DNA of 64,000 bases from Oreocharis arfaki. Its lineage: Eukaryota > Chordata > Aves > Passeriformes > Paramythiidae. The notes under the pieces are model-generated. The model made no database searches. It saw nothing but the letters and a program-made list of their open reading frames with translations, and was not told where the DNA came from. The position numbers and the translations under genes were made by a program. Below, piece after piece: positions 25,838 through 37,030 of the stretch; position 1 is the stretch's first letter; every line of letters starts with the position of its first letter. The stretch spans positions 248,001-312,000 of the forward strand of contig VZRR01002192.1 of NCBI GenBank assembly GCA_013398015.1. The letters are read 5' to 3'.

Positions 25838-25850
25838 GTTGCTTAGCAAC
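25838..25850. promoter_or_regulatory. X-box (RFX-type) motif
   Basis: GTTGCTTAGCAAC is an inverted pair of GTTGC half-sites with a 3-bp centre. It matches the classic X-box bound by RFX factors, which control ciliary and MHC-II genes. It is followed by GC-richer sequence (CTCTCCGG). A single motif without a recognised gene is weak evidence of function. Confidence 0.45.
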
Positions 25851-27959
25851 AGCAGCTGCAGCCCCTGTGCCCGCTCTCCGGAAGGGGGATACAGAGACGG
25901 GGAGATGGAATAAATACACCTTCAAGGGGGCTGACTTGAGGAGGGGATGATAAAGGTTGGAAGTTATTTTTCTGCCAAGTGCCAGTGACTGTGGGAAAAC
26001 TCTTCTCTAAACAGGTCCTGTGAAAAAGGAAAAAAATGGAGAATGGTCACTTGACTTTCTGAATTACTGGAAGAAAATGAAAATCCAGCAGTAAATGGGT
26101 TTTCTTGCTAGCTGTGAGCCTGTGCTGCATTATGAGGTTTTTTCTACTGTGGTGCATAATCATTACAGAAAATGCGTAATCATAACCATGTGTCTTCTAT
26201 TTATCACTACAATTGAGTACCAAATTCATGGAGAATAGGGATTGAAAATTAATGCCAAGTACCTCTTAAATTCCCTGCTGGTATGTTAATTACATAAAGA
26301 CTGTTCATAATAGGGTTAGTGGTAATGTAATAAATATGGATGGGTCTACAGTTTTAAATTCTTTTGAGATCTGAACAACTCTACGTTTAGGATCACACAG
26401 TATTAATTGCTAGGAACTATATTTCAATCCTCTTCTGGTTTCCAGTCAAATATTTTACAAAGACTTGTGTGATTACCGAAGTATCACAGTGTTCAGCGTT
26501 ATTTGCAGTTCCATATATCCCGCACCCTGAAGCCTTTGGAAATCATCTGTGCTTGAAGCCTCTCTGCAGAGTGAGGTATCACTCTGCTACAAAATTTAGT
26601 ACAAAATATCAGCCTTTAGGAAGCAAAAAATGTAGACGGGAGTGGGAAGCAAGTTGATGCAGATACACCCAAGTTTGTTAAGGGGCTCTTATCTGCAGTC
26701 ACCAGCATCACACAGGATTTTTCCAGGTGCTGGTTATTGCTGCTAGTCAGTGCTGCTTTGCAATTAGTGTTGGAGCACCTCGATAAGGTGGATATATATG
26801 AACTAAGAACAGATAACATAAATGCAAACAAAGAAATTTCGATCTTTTCACCTCCTTTGTACTTGTTCATTTCTGAATTGACTCTTAAGCAAGCAAGCAA
26901 AACGGGGTTGCTTTCTTCGGTTCCTTTGGAGGAAAAATATGTTTAGAAATTTAGAAAGACCTAATTATTTAGGAGTTTGTATTGCTTCACTTCCATATTT
27001 TGCAAATGATGCTGCACTCATCATAAGCCTGGTCCTAAAATTCATCGTAAGAAGACACTGCTTATCATAAAAGCAAAGGTTTTGATCTAAGTGGGAGTCT
27101 GTGGGCTCATTTTTAGAAGGTCAGATTGATAGACAATATCTCACAGTCTAGATAGTGACTCTATCAAACTAATTCTTAAACACATAGTAGTACAATGAAT
27201 TATTCCTGTCTTGGAAGTATGGTTTATGACCTTTCTGCCCCAGGTATTATTGCTGATTATTATCTGAGAATGGGTAGTAGCATGCTTTTTGTTTCATTGG
27301 GTTTTGTGGTTGATTTTTTTTTTTTAATTTTAACTCAGGGTGTTTTTAAGCAAATCTGTTTTATGAACCACTTAATACAGCAGATTTATGAGAAAATAAA
27401 TTTATCTTATAGCATGGTAATAAATAAATGCCCTTCACCTTCCTTTTCTCCTAGAGGTTATTGTTTAAATTAGTATCTCAGGTTGTACAGATAAATATTT
27501 CTGTGGCCTTTTGTTTTCCTTTTTTTTTTTTTTAAAGCACCAATTTGCAGGAAAGCGTGACCATTTTAGAATATTTTAATTTATTTTACAAAATCTACAC
27601 TTGCTAATTGCCAGCTTTTCGAAAACAAAATGGTAGAATTCTTCATACGAGGCTGCATAAAAGATGGACCTATTTTGTATATAGAATATTGCCTGTCCTT
27701 TAGATCTATGTGTTTTGCTTATGGAATAAACCAAAGTAGGAGAGATAAACTAATATTTTGTATAAGCTCAGCCAGACAATACACATGATAAAGATGTTTC
27801 ATCTTCTTATGTATGCAGAAAATATGAAAAATTGTAGTTTACACATATTTTCTCAATTCAAGTGTAAAATTGGGCCCCCAGATTGCCCTGGGCCACGGTG
27901 GTTGTGTTAAAGAAGCACTATTTACCTAGCAGCTGAGTGAAAAATGATCAGAATATTAG
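25851..27959. other. Gene-free unique sequence
   Basis: No supported gene. 26180-26460 is AT-rich with several homeodomain-type sites and could be weakly regulatory, but I cannot support it further. Minus- and plus-strand frames at 26616-26946 and the 92-aa frame at 27195-27473 are unrecognised. T runs occur at about 27318 and 27521. Confidence 0.6.
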
Positions 27960-28620
27960 ACTCATCTAGGCCACATTAAGGAGCCATTGCATTTCCCGAC
28001 AATTTTATGCTATCTCAATATGAAAACAGAGCAATTTCAGCTCATATCAGGTTATGATCGGCAATTACAGTTGCATAATTCACCTAGTCGTCTCTTTTCA
28101 GGGCCTTTATTTTCCCTCTTGGTGACATTCCTGAGAAAGTGCCTGATAAAAATGTCATATATCATCCTGGCTTTAAAACTCGTAAGGGGGTAATCTGCTA
28201 TGCCTTGCTGAGCCTATATTCATCACTAGATTTTTGACTTGGAGGGGTCATGACACTCATAATTTCCTTTTTGATATTGTCCTCACTAGATATGACAAGG
28301 GGCTGTAAAAGCTCCGTTGTAGGCTGTGGTTAAGAGCCGTTCCAGTGGGGCTCATCACCAGCAATAACAGTGCATTACTGGGGATTGTGCAGTACTTGGC
28401 CGTTTCGAAGATAATTAGATTTGATGTCAACATTTCTTTATCACCTGCATCCTTTTGTGCATCTGCGTGTCAAGTTGTTATTTCCGGATTTATTAGCACC
28501 CTCAGAGCTACTATCTATCTGTCAGCCTGTGTGGTGTTTGTGTTGACAGTTGTAAAGTTAATTACTAGTACTAATGAGCATCGGGCTTTTGGTGGACATG
28601 GCATTTTGGGCATTTAAAAC
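27960..28620. promoter_or_regulatory. Candidate conserved non-coding element (best in window)
   Basis: About 650 bp of even-composition DNA without simple repeats. It carries many developmental transcription-factor motifs: GCAATTACAGTTGCATAATT near 28061, GATAATTAGATTTGATGTCAA near 28410, TGACAGTTG (MEIS/TGIF-like) near 28545, and TTAATTACTAGTACTAATGAG near 28559. It ends at a T tract near 28630. A 90-aa frame (28345-28617, +) overlaps but has no domain. The pattern is that of a long-range enhancer near a developmental regulator, although no such gene is inside the window. Confidence 0.4.
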
Positions 28621-29090
28621 TGTAATTAGATTTTTTTTTTTTCCTTTGTGTACAGCCACAGGAAAAATGCAGAAAAAGAAACTGAAACTGAGCACCCTGA
28701 CCTCAAGTCTCCATCTCCAATTTGACATTGTTTGCAGTATCTCTAATTCAAAAAGCTCGAACAGGCAGCTTTGTTTGCTTTTTGCTACATTTTCTTCTCA
28801 TCATTAACTCCATGACTATTTGTTTTATCATGTCATCCAAACCCAGATCTTAAGGGAAAAAAAAGTTTTGTTTTCAGATGACTTTATTAAAAACATGTCC
28901 AGATAGCGTATGTATCAGCCGTTCCTTTTTCTTTAAAAGTATTTGTATTTTAGCCCACAGACAATATAAATATTGTGGTTAGAAATAAATTTGTAACAAC
29001 ATCAAAATTAGCCCATTTTCTGATCCTTCTCCTTTTATTATGATCATGTATTAAACCCAGTGAACACATAGACACTTCTTGTTTATTATA
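28621..29090. other. Gene-free sequence between candidate elements
   Basis: A T tract is followed by unremarkable AT-rich sequence. The 77-aa frame overlapping the start is unsupported. Nothing else is seen. Confidence 0.6.
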
Positions 29091-29158
29091 CAGTTGTAAA
29101 TCCAGAGTAATTTCAGTGAAGTGGGATTAACAGAGATGTAACAGAAAGAAGAATTTTG
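29091..29158. repeat. Ancient amniote palindromic repeat copy
   Basis: The segment reads CAGTTGTAAATCCAGAGTAA, then TTTCAGTGAAGTGGG, then ATTAACAGAGATGTAACAG, then GAATTTTGAT. This matches the old amniote element whose arms read 'CAGTGTAAATCCAGAGTAACTCC' around a CATTGA/TCAATGG centre and which ends in GTGTAACTGAGA.AGAATTTGG. It is diverged but follows the expected order over about 68 bp. It sits between two enhancer-like stretches. Confidence 0.5.
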
Positions 29159-29289
29159 ATACTTATTTGCCTTGCGTACATGTTAAATTTCCTATCCTGT
29201 AAATCATATTACCAGCTCTTTTATGTGATGTTCCAAGTAACATATAACTTACAGGATTTAGAATAATGGCACTTATATGTGACATATAC

Positions 29290-29600
29290 TTTATGTAAGT
29301 ATATTGTTTATTCCGCTGCTGCGACTAAGAACCACTCCCTTGCTGCTGTTTCTATTTGCTTTCTATTTATCATTATCTGCCATTTTGTTAAACAACTACC
29401 CTTCCCAGACATAAATCATCTGTAAAAATACTCTGGCTCAGAGAAAATTTCACCCTGGCACTGAAATGATGAGATAACCATTTTCATCTCTTGTTGAAGC
29501 ATTGAGATTTATTGGGCTTTGATGGGCTACAGACCAGACATCATTCTCTGCTAAACAGACTCCCACTTGCATTTATTCTTATTGCATTTAGCAATTCAAA
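29290..29600. promoter_or_regulatory. Candidate conserved non-coding element
   Basis: Even-composition stretch with a CCGCTGCTGCGACTAAGAAC start, ATTTATCATTATCTGCC, a GATGAGATAACC GATA-type site and TTTAGCAATTCAAAATGG. No repeats or supported ORF. It lies about 700 bp from the larger candidate at 27960-28620 and may be part of the same regulatory cluster. Confidence 0.33.
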
Positions 29601-30104
29601 ATGGAGCTCCCGAAGTCCCTGCAGAGCCCCTTCCCAGCTTAGGTGGGGCACAGGACGTCAGTGTTAATACTTTATATTAGATAAGGAAGGGGCACACACT
29701 GAAGCATGTGGTGATTCAGATGATTTTTTATTTCCGTTTAGCAGTGATGACAGAATGTCATAGTGAAATGACTTCAAAAGTCATTTTTTCCTCTGCCCTG
29801 GTTCTGCAGCCTTGTCCCTCGAGGGCACTTCCATTGTACAGTTATATTAATTCTGCTAACTTTCAGACTTCATTGCTGACAATAGGCCTTTTGGCTTTCT
29901 CAGACTATTACATTAAATTTCCCATCAAACCATGTCAGCCTCTGAGGTCAGAGATTCCAGGAGAAGCTTTAGATATTTTGCCTTTTGACTTCATGGGCAG
30001 GTATTTCTAAATTGCTTTTAGCTTTGTTTTTCCAGTGTCAGAAATCATATTGAACCTATCTGAGAACTCAGACAATGAGTGTTTGTCAGGTGAAGGACAA
30101 ATGG
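29601..30104. other. Gene-free unique sequence
   Basis: A 100-aa frame at 29708-30010 (+) shows no domain. Nothing else is seen. Confidence 0.6.
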
Positions 30105-30250
30105 TCCGAGGGGTGGGGAGGGTGTGCACGGACACCCAAACACGTGTTTGCTGGAACACTCCTGTCCTCGGTCGTGCCGGTGTCAGCGAGGGTCAGGTAC
30201 CCTTGGTCCGGCTGCATTTCTCAAGGCAGCAGTGCCTGACCGTGCATTTC
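30105..30250. other. CpG-enriched patch with E-box palindrome
   Basis: The patch contains CACGG, CACGTG, CCTCGGTCGTGCCGG and CAGCGAG within about 100 bp, unusual for this CpG-poor window. CAAACACGTGTTTG at 30137-30150 is a perfect 14-bp palindrome combining a canonical E-box with forkhead-like AAACA/TGTTT flanks. A TGACC/GGTCA pairing and a CA-rich run follow. Two overlapping frames (82 and 81 aa) have no recognisable domain. It may be a small regulatory site. Confidence 0.35.
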
Positions 30251-30399
30251 ACACACACTCACACACCCTGGGTCATTCTCTAAAGCTTCATCTTCCAAAC
30301 AAAAGGCTTTTGTTTTATCTCAGTGTGCTTTTAATGTTGACTAGTTTTGCTGCTCTGCAGTTTGTTTGACATTTTTATAGGAAAATTGGGTGTAACAAT

Positions 30400-30515
30400 C
30401 TTCAGTTCACAGCTGGGGAAACTGAGGCACAGAGAGATGAGCTGATATAGCAAGGCGATGAAGGGACAAGAACACAGGGACTCTCCTTCACAGAGTCCTA
30501 TCCACTGCCAGTGTC
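30400..30515 (+). mobile_element. MIR-type SINE fragment
   Basis: CAGCTGGGGAAACTGAGGCA followed by CAGAGAGATGAGCTGA is an almost canonical MIR core. Downstream, AGGGACAAGAACACAGGGAC, then CACAGAGTCCTATCCACTGC, matches the 'AGCCGGGATT.GAACCCAGG...GTGCTCTATCCACT' 3' half. The 5' tRNA-derived half is missing from this orientation's visible end, so it is a truncated old copy. MIR relics are rare in birds but known. Confidence 0.7.
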
Positions 30516-31768
30516 TGGAAACATTTACCTTGAGGATATTTTGAAGAATTGAAGTTCAGTAGATTTAAACAAAGCAGAACTTATTTGCATAAAACATGGT
30601 TCGTGTAAGAATCACCGAAATCTTGGATTGTGCTATGTGACCGTGAAGTAGTTTTTAGATTATTGAACAAGCTTTGCTGCTGAAGCATTTTTTTCTCCGT
30701 ATATATCAAGATGCTCAGCCTTCTTCAAATAATATATAAATTATTTTAACTTGATAGATTTTTTTTTTCTCCATGGAATGATTCTAAATGATAAGGGGCG
30801 GAGGGGGGGGAAGTTTTTAAACCAGCACTTGTCAAGTGAAATTTTAAATTCATCACAGATAAGCATCCAGTGTTGAACTGGAGAAAATGTTATTTTAAAA
30901 AAGGTGTTACGGCATGGAAAATACAATTAAGTAAAAAATGCAACAGAATTACAGGAAAAAAACCTCCATGCTTTCATTGATAGACACTCATGAAAAAACT
31001 AAGAGCATAGATGGTATATAGAATTCAGCAAAAATCAGTGTGTGCAGATTTTTAGCCACTATTTTGAATTTGTAATCCTGGTTTCTGTATTTAGAAAACA
31101 GGAATTCTGCAGTGTATTCTTCTCCCAAAACTCTATTATTTAATAAGCAAATGAATAGATTTTTCAGAGAATAATACTTCACTTTGAAAGCAAACTGCTC
31201 TCTTTTTTTTGGTGGTAATTTTAAAGTACCAAAATTAGAAGTCTCTTCATTCTTAGCTGAGGTTTACATCCGTAGAGGGGAATGTGTGCATGTGAGTGCA
31301 GAATAACGGGCGGGTGGCAGGGCTGGAGAAAGATGAGCTGGGGAAGGCAGTGTCGATGTGTTACTACCTGCTTGCAGCCATAAGGCCGGGGAATCATTTG
31401 TGACACTCTGGGGACAGTTTTGTCACCCTGACAGTAATGCTGTTATGCACCAACTTGACACACAGGAAGAATCCATAAAGACAGATAAGTAACTGTGAAA
31501 GTGGCTGGGGATCAGCCTGAGTGCTACCACTCACCTGCAGTGACAAATAGATAGTCATGAAGGATTGAAAATCCTGCCCAACACAGAGATATGTCAGTCC
31601 AAAGCCAGAGTGCTGCGCGGTTGTACAGAGGTTGTAGTAAAAATACACATAAGGCACATGCACAGAAGGGCCCCCAGGCGTAAGTATGAGAAGGTTAACT
31701 TCAAAGTATATTAATTCTTCTTTGTAGCTTTTTTTTTTTTCCTTAAGAATACTTGATGTGTTTTACAA
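30516..31768. other. Gene-free unique sequence
   Basis: No supported gene. Minus-strand frames of 61-89 aa at 30741-31663 are unrecognised. 31255-31640 is somewhat GC-richer with a CAGATAAG GATA-type site near 31478 and could be weakly regulatory. A G run lies near 30800. Confidence 0.6.
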
Positions 31769-31876
31769 TTGGACCAAATTCTTATATTAATTGCATTTGA
31801 TTGGGCTAATTCCTGCAATTTTAATTGAAATGGGTGTATATTAACATTGGTGTAATGAAAATGAGAATTTGGCCAA
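31769..31876. repeat. 108-bp palindromic ancient repeat with terminal inverted repeats
   Basis: The element opens with TTGGACCAAATTCTTATATT and closes with AATGAGAATTTGGCCAA. The ends pair over about 13 bases with one mismatch. Inside, GGCTAATTCCTGCAATTT, AATTGAAATGGGTGTA and ACATTGGTGTAATG follow the order of a well-spread old amniote repeat (CCAAATTCTG ... ATTGACTTCAATGG ... GGTGTAATG ... AGAATTTGG). The MITE-like layout suggests a non-autonomous DNA transposon, but the family is not identified here. Confidence 0.55.
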
Positions 31877-34336
31877 TGTGATTTTTGTGGGAGCCAATGG
31901 GTCTGTTTGCAGGTGTCATTTTTTTAGTAATTATTTTATACCAATAGAGGTCCCCATCTGCAAATCCAATGAAGAAACTTGTGACTTAAGAAAGACATTC
32001 TGCTTTTAAAAATACTGTACTTTAGCTGTTGCAGTCAACCATAAGTGCTAAAAATCAGTGTCAAACTGTTTGCTGTTTGTTATGTTCAAAACTGTGTTAA
32101 CTCCTACTGCAAATGCATTTCTTTTTGTAAAAAAAAAAGTGATTTGCAGTTTAAAAAATATTTTATAGGAAGCTAATGGTAGTTTTATTGCTTTTTTGGT
32201 TTGTTTGTTCAAGACAAAGGGATGTAATCTAACCTTGAAGACAACTTCTGAATTCAGTCCCTCTTTTGTGACTTCTGTTTCATTATTTGTGTTTGATAAT
32301 TTGAAATTTGTTTCTCAGGAAAGAAGTGAGTTACAACCAAAGACAGACGATATGCTTGAGTTTCTATTTTGTTTACTTTATAATCTCTGCTTTTCTCCTT
32401 TTCTTCTCAGTCTGGCCACTGGCTTTCACTTTTAAGGAACTTCCATTTGTAGGCAGTCTCTGAAGTAATTTTGATCCCTGGAAGAGGGACTAAAAAAACC
32501 TGTCAACCATACATTTCCTTACATCCCACATGCTCGGGATTTTTTTTCTTTCCATGTGTTTTCTTTTTTCCTTCCAATCTGGAAGTTCCTTGTTGTGTCC
32601 TCAGTTCTTTTCCATAGTGGCAGCTTTTGAGCAGAGTCTGCAGAGCTCTGAGGTGGTGCCTGCTCCCTTCAGTCCCATGCGGTGCCGAGCTGGAGCTCAG
32701 CAGGGTGTGACGGGTCTGATGCTCAGCCCCGAGTGCCAGTCCCAACCTCCTTGCTGAGCACTTCCACACGTCTCATGCACATCTCATTGAACTATTTATT
32801 TCATACACTACCAGTTTCTTTTTTATTCTTTGCCTCTTTGGCATAGTGTTGGGCACAGACTGCCTGGATGGTTTGTGCAGGGTGGGTCGTGGTGCATTTG
32901 GCCTCCTCCCCACATGATCTGCACTGACTTTCCTTCAGTCGCCCTTTTCTTGAGCTGCTCAGGCATGAGCATTTTGTTCTTTTGAAAATACCCTCCTCTG
33001 GAGATGCTGAAGATCAAGAATTTGGGTTAGCTAGGGAATCAGTCCCAGTAATGACAAGTCACTTAATGAGCTTTTGTGCGGTGACATACACTGGTCATCA
33101 TTATCAGCACTTTCAAACTGTTTAGCAAGCACCTAGCTGGCTTCTCCATTGCTGTATGCTATTTGAAGCACAGATAAAATAAACCTAATAAACTGAAAAA
33201 TAGCAAACTCTGATGAAGAGACTTGAAAACCTGTTTTCTCCCTTGCCCCCTGCCCCATCTCGAGTTCCTCATCACAGAATGCTTTTTAGGCTTAAGTCGA
33301 AGTATCTGTACCCGCTGGATCGTCCTCCTTACCTTCCCGCACTGTTTTATCCTTTTCTGTTGCTTTTGTTCTTTTCTTTCCTTTTGCCCACCCCTTGTGG
33401 TACAGAACCTGTTCAGACAAGCCTTCCATTGCTTGCAGGTCTTCTCTTGTGCACTACCAGCCTGGACAAGTGGTTCTTTTTCTTTGCATGCTTCCTTCTT
33501 GTCCAAGGCTATAACAAGTTTTGCCTTTGTTAAGAATCACGTGTAGCCACTTCAGCCTAGTGTAAGACTTTTTTCTGATTTTTTTCTAGTTGTTACAGCA
33601 ATTTGGAGTACCCAGAGAACAGTTTTACTGTAAGAAATGTCTCAGGAGAAAAAGGAATTTATAAATTTGGGTTAAGCAGACATTCGTTTATCTCACAGCT
33701 GTTGGTGAGATGGTGTCATCCCCCTGTTCAGGCTCAGCCTGACCCCCAGATACACATTTTCAGATTCTTTAAGACCATTTCTAATGTGTTTTCAGGTTCT
33801 GTTTTTGAGCAAGTAGGGTTTGTATTTCTATTGCAATCTTCAACAGTAAAGCCTTATTAAAGAAATCAAGATTCATGTCTTATTCAAGTGTAGGAATTAT
33901 TTAATAAAGATGCAGCAAATATTCGGGAATTTTTGTGGTAAGAATTAGCACAGCAGTATCTAACTTCCCATTTTACTATATTTTTGCTGAGTTACAATTA
34001 TTTGAGCTAATTAAAATTAAGGTCAAATACTTCTTCACCAAAAAATGCAATTTTTACAAGGCTAAAGCTTCCCTGTTATATCTCTGTTTTATTAAAACAA
34101 AATCTGCCTTATTTTGTATGACTTTGATCTAAAGTTCAGGTTTTTGATTATTCAAAAAAATTTAATTTTGTGGCACTTGAAATCACCTTCTAGAAGGGTA
34201 GATCAAACTCCCATTTTGTTCAGCTTTTTGGCAAAAATACTGTATCTTTGATGTATTTTGGACTTTGTAAGATAAAGCTGTGTAATGGCCTGTAGGAGTT
34301 AAATCACTGCTGAATAAATTATGGGAGGTGTCAACT
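31877..34336. other. Gene-free unique sequence with a pyrimidine-rich patch
   Basis: No supported gene. At 33159-33546 three frames of 106-115 aa overlap on both strands. This reflects a pyrimidine-rich, stop-poor tract around 33345-33410, and none has a domain. 32530-32769 is a GC-richer patch with similarly mirrored frames. A runs occur near 32131. Confidence 0.6.
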
Positions 34337-34441
34337 CATCCCACAAGGGATGTCAGCTACAGTGTGAACGTGAACATCGGGCTCACCTGCCACAAGTCCC
34401 AACAAGCTGAACATCACCACCAAGAAAACAGCCCGATGTTC
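34337..34441. repeat. Two nested-neighbour inverted repeats (hairpin cluster)
   Basis: CATCCC/GGGATG with a 4-base ACAA loop lies at 34337-34352. A second pair, GAACATCGGGCT (34372-34383) and its exact reverse complement AGCCCGATGTTC (34430-34441), encloses a 46-base spacer. The spacer is purine/C-rich (CACCACCAAGAAAAC) and does not obviously pair. It could be a relic of a palindromic element or a structured transcript. No flanking duplication is visible. Confidence 0.75.
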
Positions 34442-36824
34442 TGCTGACTAAAAACCAAGTGTTTGAGCTGAGTTCTACGAATCAGAGGGAGGTTTGCAAT
34501 TTGGAATTATTTGGCCATTATTTGATAAAATAAATGCAATATATAAGAAAAGCAATGGAAATTTCAAAATTTCCTCTGGCACGGGGATTTGCGGTTTCAC
34601 TCAGCTTATGTGCAATATGCCATTGGCAAAGAAATTCCATTCTATAGTCAATAGCTCTTGTTGGTTGAACTGAATGCTAATGCAGGAGCTTTTATCTCAT
34701 TTGAAACATATCAGTCAGAACCCAGAGAGCAAGAGGATACTGCCAAAAGGTGTCTTGCATTGACAGCAGAACTTCTACCTTTGGAGCTCATCTCTCCTAC
34801 TTCCATTCTAATTTTTGCTCTGATTTGGGTAAGGAAAATACAGTTGTTTCCTGTCAGCACCTAGGAGTGCCTTAAAAAGAAGTTTGTTTTACATTTTCCT
34901 TCTGTTTTTGTAGTGCCTCTACCCAGAAGGTACACAATTACTGCAGTGCTTATGGTTTGAATGGTGTTAAAGCAGTAGTTGTGCTTAATACCCCATGGAT
35001 TTGCAAAGAGTCTTGGAAGACTTTTTTTATACTGTGTTCCATGCACTCATGAAAAAATTGAATGTAATAATTCAATTGATTGGAAACATATTGCTTAGCC
35101 AAGATCTTTTTATTACTGAAGTCTGAATCTCACAATGAATACCTCTTCAGACTGGACTGGAAATGAGTAGAATGGTGTGGTCATTTGTTATCAAGAGATG
35201 GAAAATGATAGGCTTAGATAACCTGAAATTCAGTATGTATGGTGATTGCTGCATCTCCCTTTGTTAACTGTGATTGTTCTGTATTTTCTTGGTGATTGCA
35301 AGCAGGCTACTTCTACTTTTGTGTTTTCTTCTTTAAAAAAAAGGTGTATCTTCTTTTTAGCAAAGATCCATACTAAACTCATAGGTCCAGTGCTTTGGCT
35401 GGTACGCATTCTTCAGGCACAGTGTAAGTCGGGCTGATGGGAAAACAGTACAATCCAGGGAAAGCATCTCATCTTTGACTGACTTGATCCCAACTATGGA
35501 ATGTGTACTGTGCTCCACTGAGTGTCTGCCATGACACTCTGTGAGTTTATGTTGTTTAATGTCGCTTTCAAGGTTACTCTAAAATCTAAATGGAAAAAAA
35601 ATGTAAGTTGCACCCTCCCTGGAAAGGCAATGTGTTACTAATTTTGTGGCAGGAGACTTAAAAGGCTAGATAGTTTTCCATAACACTCCACATTTTTTCC
35701 TCTATACACAAGGAAATAATGCCTTGAGCCATTGGGCTTAGTCATCTGCTGCAAAGCTCAGTATCCAAATTTTTTACTGTCCATGCTAATCTAGGGTTGT
35801 TCTGGAAAGGAAGAAGCATAAATTGGTATCAGGAGAATCTGCATTGTATTTGTTTCTAATTTGCCGATCTGATTCTGATTTGCTGATCATTTGATGCTTC
35901 AAGCTGCTTTATCAACTATCTTAAGCATTTTTTGAAAGACACCTCAAATCATAATTTTTTTAGTTGGGTGGGTCTATAGTCATTGTCTGCAGAAGGTACC
36001 AATGGGGGTCACAAGTGACAAGTGTAGCAGGTTTTTTTTGTTGTTGTTGTAAAATCAGCAAATTTGATATGGTGGTTACTATAGGCCTTACTGTAGTTCC
36101 TGATTAGTAAAGTACTTATCTGTGAAATGTTTCTACTAAGAATGCCTGACCAAGGGCAGGGAATGGAAGGAAAGCTGGATTTGTGGGGGTTTGGCCAAAG
36201 AGACCCACGGTGGTTCCAAGCCAGTAGGACATGGGGTAGATGACAATTCAGGAAAAGTGCTGTCCATTAAATAAGCAATGTGGACACAAGGAATTGTTTT
36301 GCAGGAATTTTTAATAGGAATTGAAGTTAGGAGGCACCACACGTGTTCTGCTGCAGAGAAGGCTGGAATTGTGCACAGAAGCAGGAAAGTCAGAGTGTTA
36401 CGAGAAGGGCTCACAGAGGTCAAACCCCCCATTACAAACTGAATAGATTGTAAATAATACACGTAGGTCACAGACATATCTCTTTTTCCAATGATTAATT
36501 ATGCAAATCTGGTATTCTGTCTCAGGTCAGATCTCTGACCATATAGTTTGCTACTTTTTGTGGAACATTTCTGAGTTCTACCCTCTTGTCCCTACAAGGA
36601 GCTACTAGCAGAGTTTCAGAACTTTCAGGCTGCATATTTTTGCTAATTTATTTCAAGCAAAGTGCCTTTTATGGGCTTATCTGCTATTTTGTTGCATTAA
36701 AACACAAGCAGAACTCAACCAACTTGAACAGGTTGAATGCCACATCTGTGCAGAAGATATCAGCGCACTTATTTATGGCTCAAAGAAACAGAGTCTAAAT
36801 TAAAGCAGCTACTGCTATAGAATG
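34442..36824. other. Gene-free unique sequence
   Basis: No supported gene. The 113-aa minus-strand frame at 36136-36477 is unrecognised. An octamer ATGCAAAT at 36501-36508 directly after TGATTAATT is noted but is within chance expectation. Nothing else is seen. Confidence 0.6.
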
Positions 36825-37030
36825 GATAAGCGGCCATTATGAATTATCCTTAATTATAGCGATTTCCTAAACTAATAAAGCTGCTAAATCTTTTTTGCAA
36901 AGGTTAGTTTACACAGTGCATATAAAATCCGCATGTGCTACGCATCAACCACCAGCTGTCTGACAGTGTGTTGCTATTGCAGTGAGTGTTCACATAAATT
37001 TTATGTTGGTTATATTAACAGTCAGTCCAT
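36825..37030. promoter_or_regulatory. Candidate conserved non-coding element
   Basis: The stretch reads GGATAAGCGGCCATTATGAA, then TTATCCTTAATTATAGCG, then a TAATAAAGCTGC tract, then CAACCACCAGCTGTCTGACAG. It contains homeodomain sites, a CAGCTG E-box and a TGACAG MEIS/TGIF-type site in even-composition DNA. No ORF is supported. Judged by eye only. Confidence 0.33.

Noticed and set aside
33159..33546. Three overlapping frames of 106-115 aa on both strands
   Set aside because: They share a pyrimidine-rich, stop-poor tract; mirrored frames on both strands point to composition, not coding.
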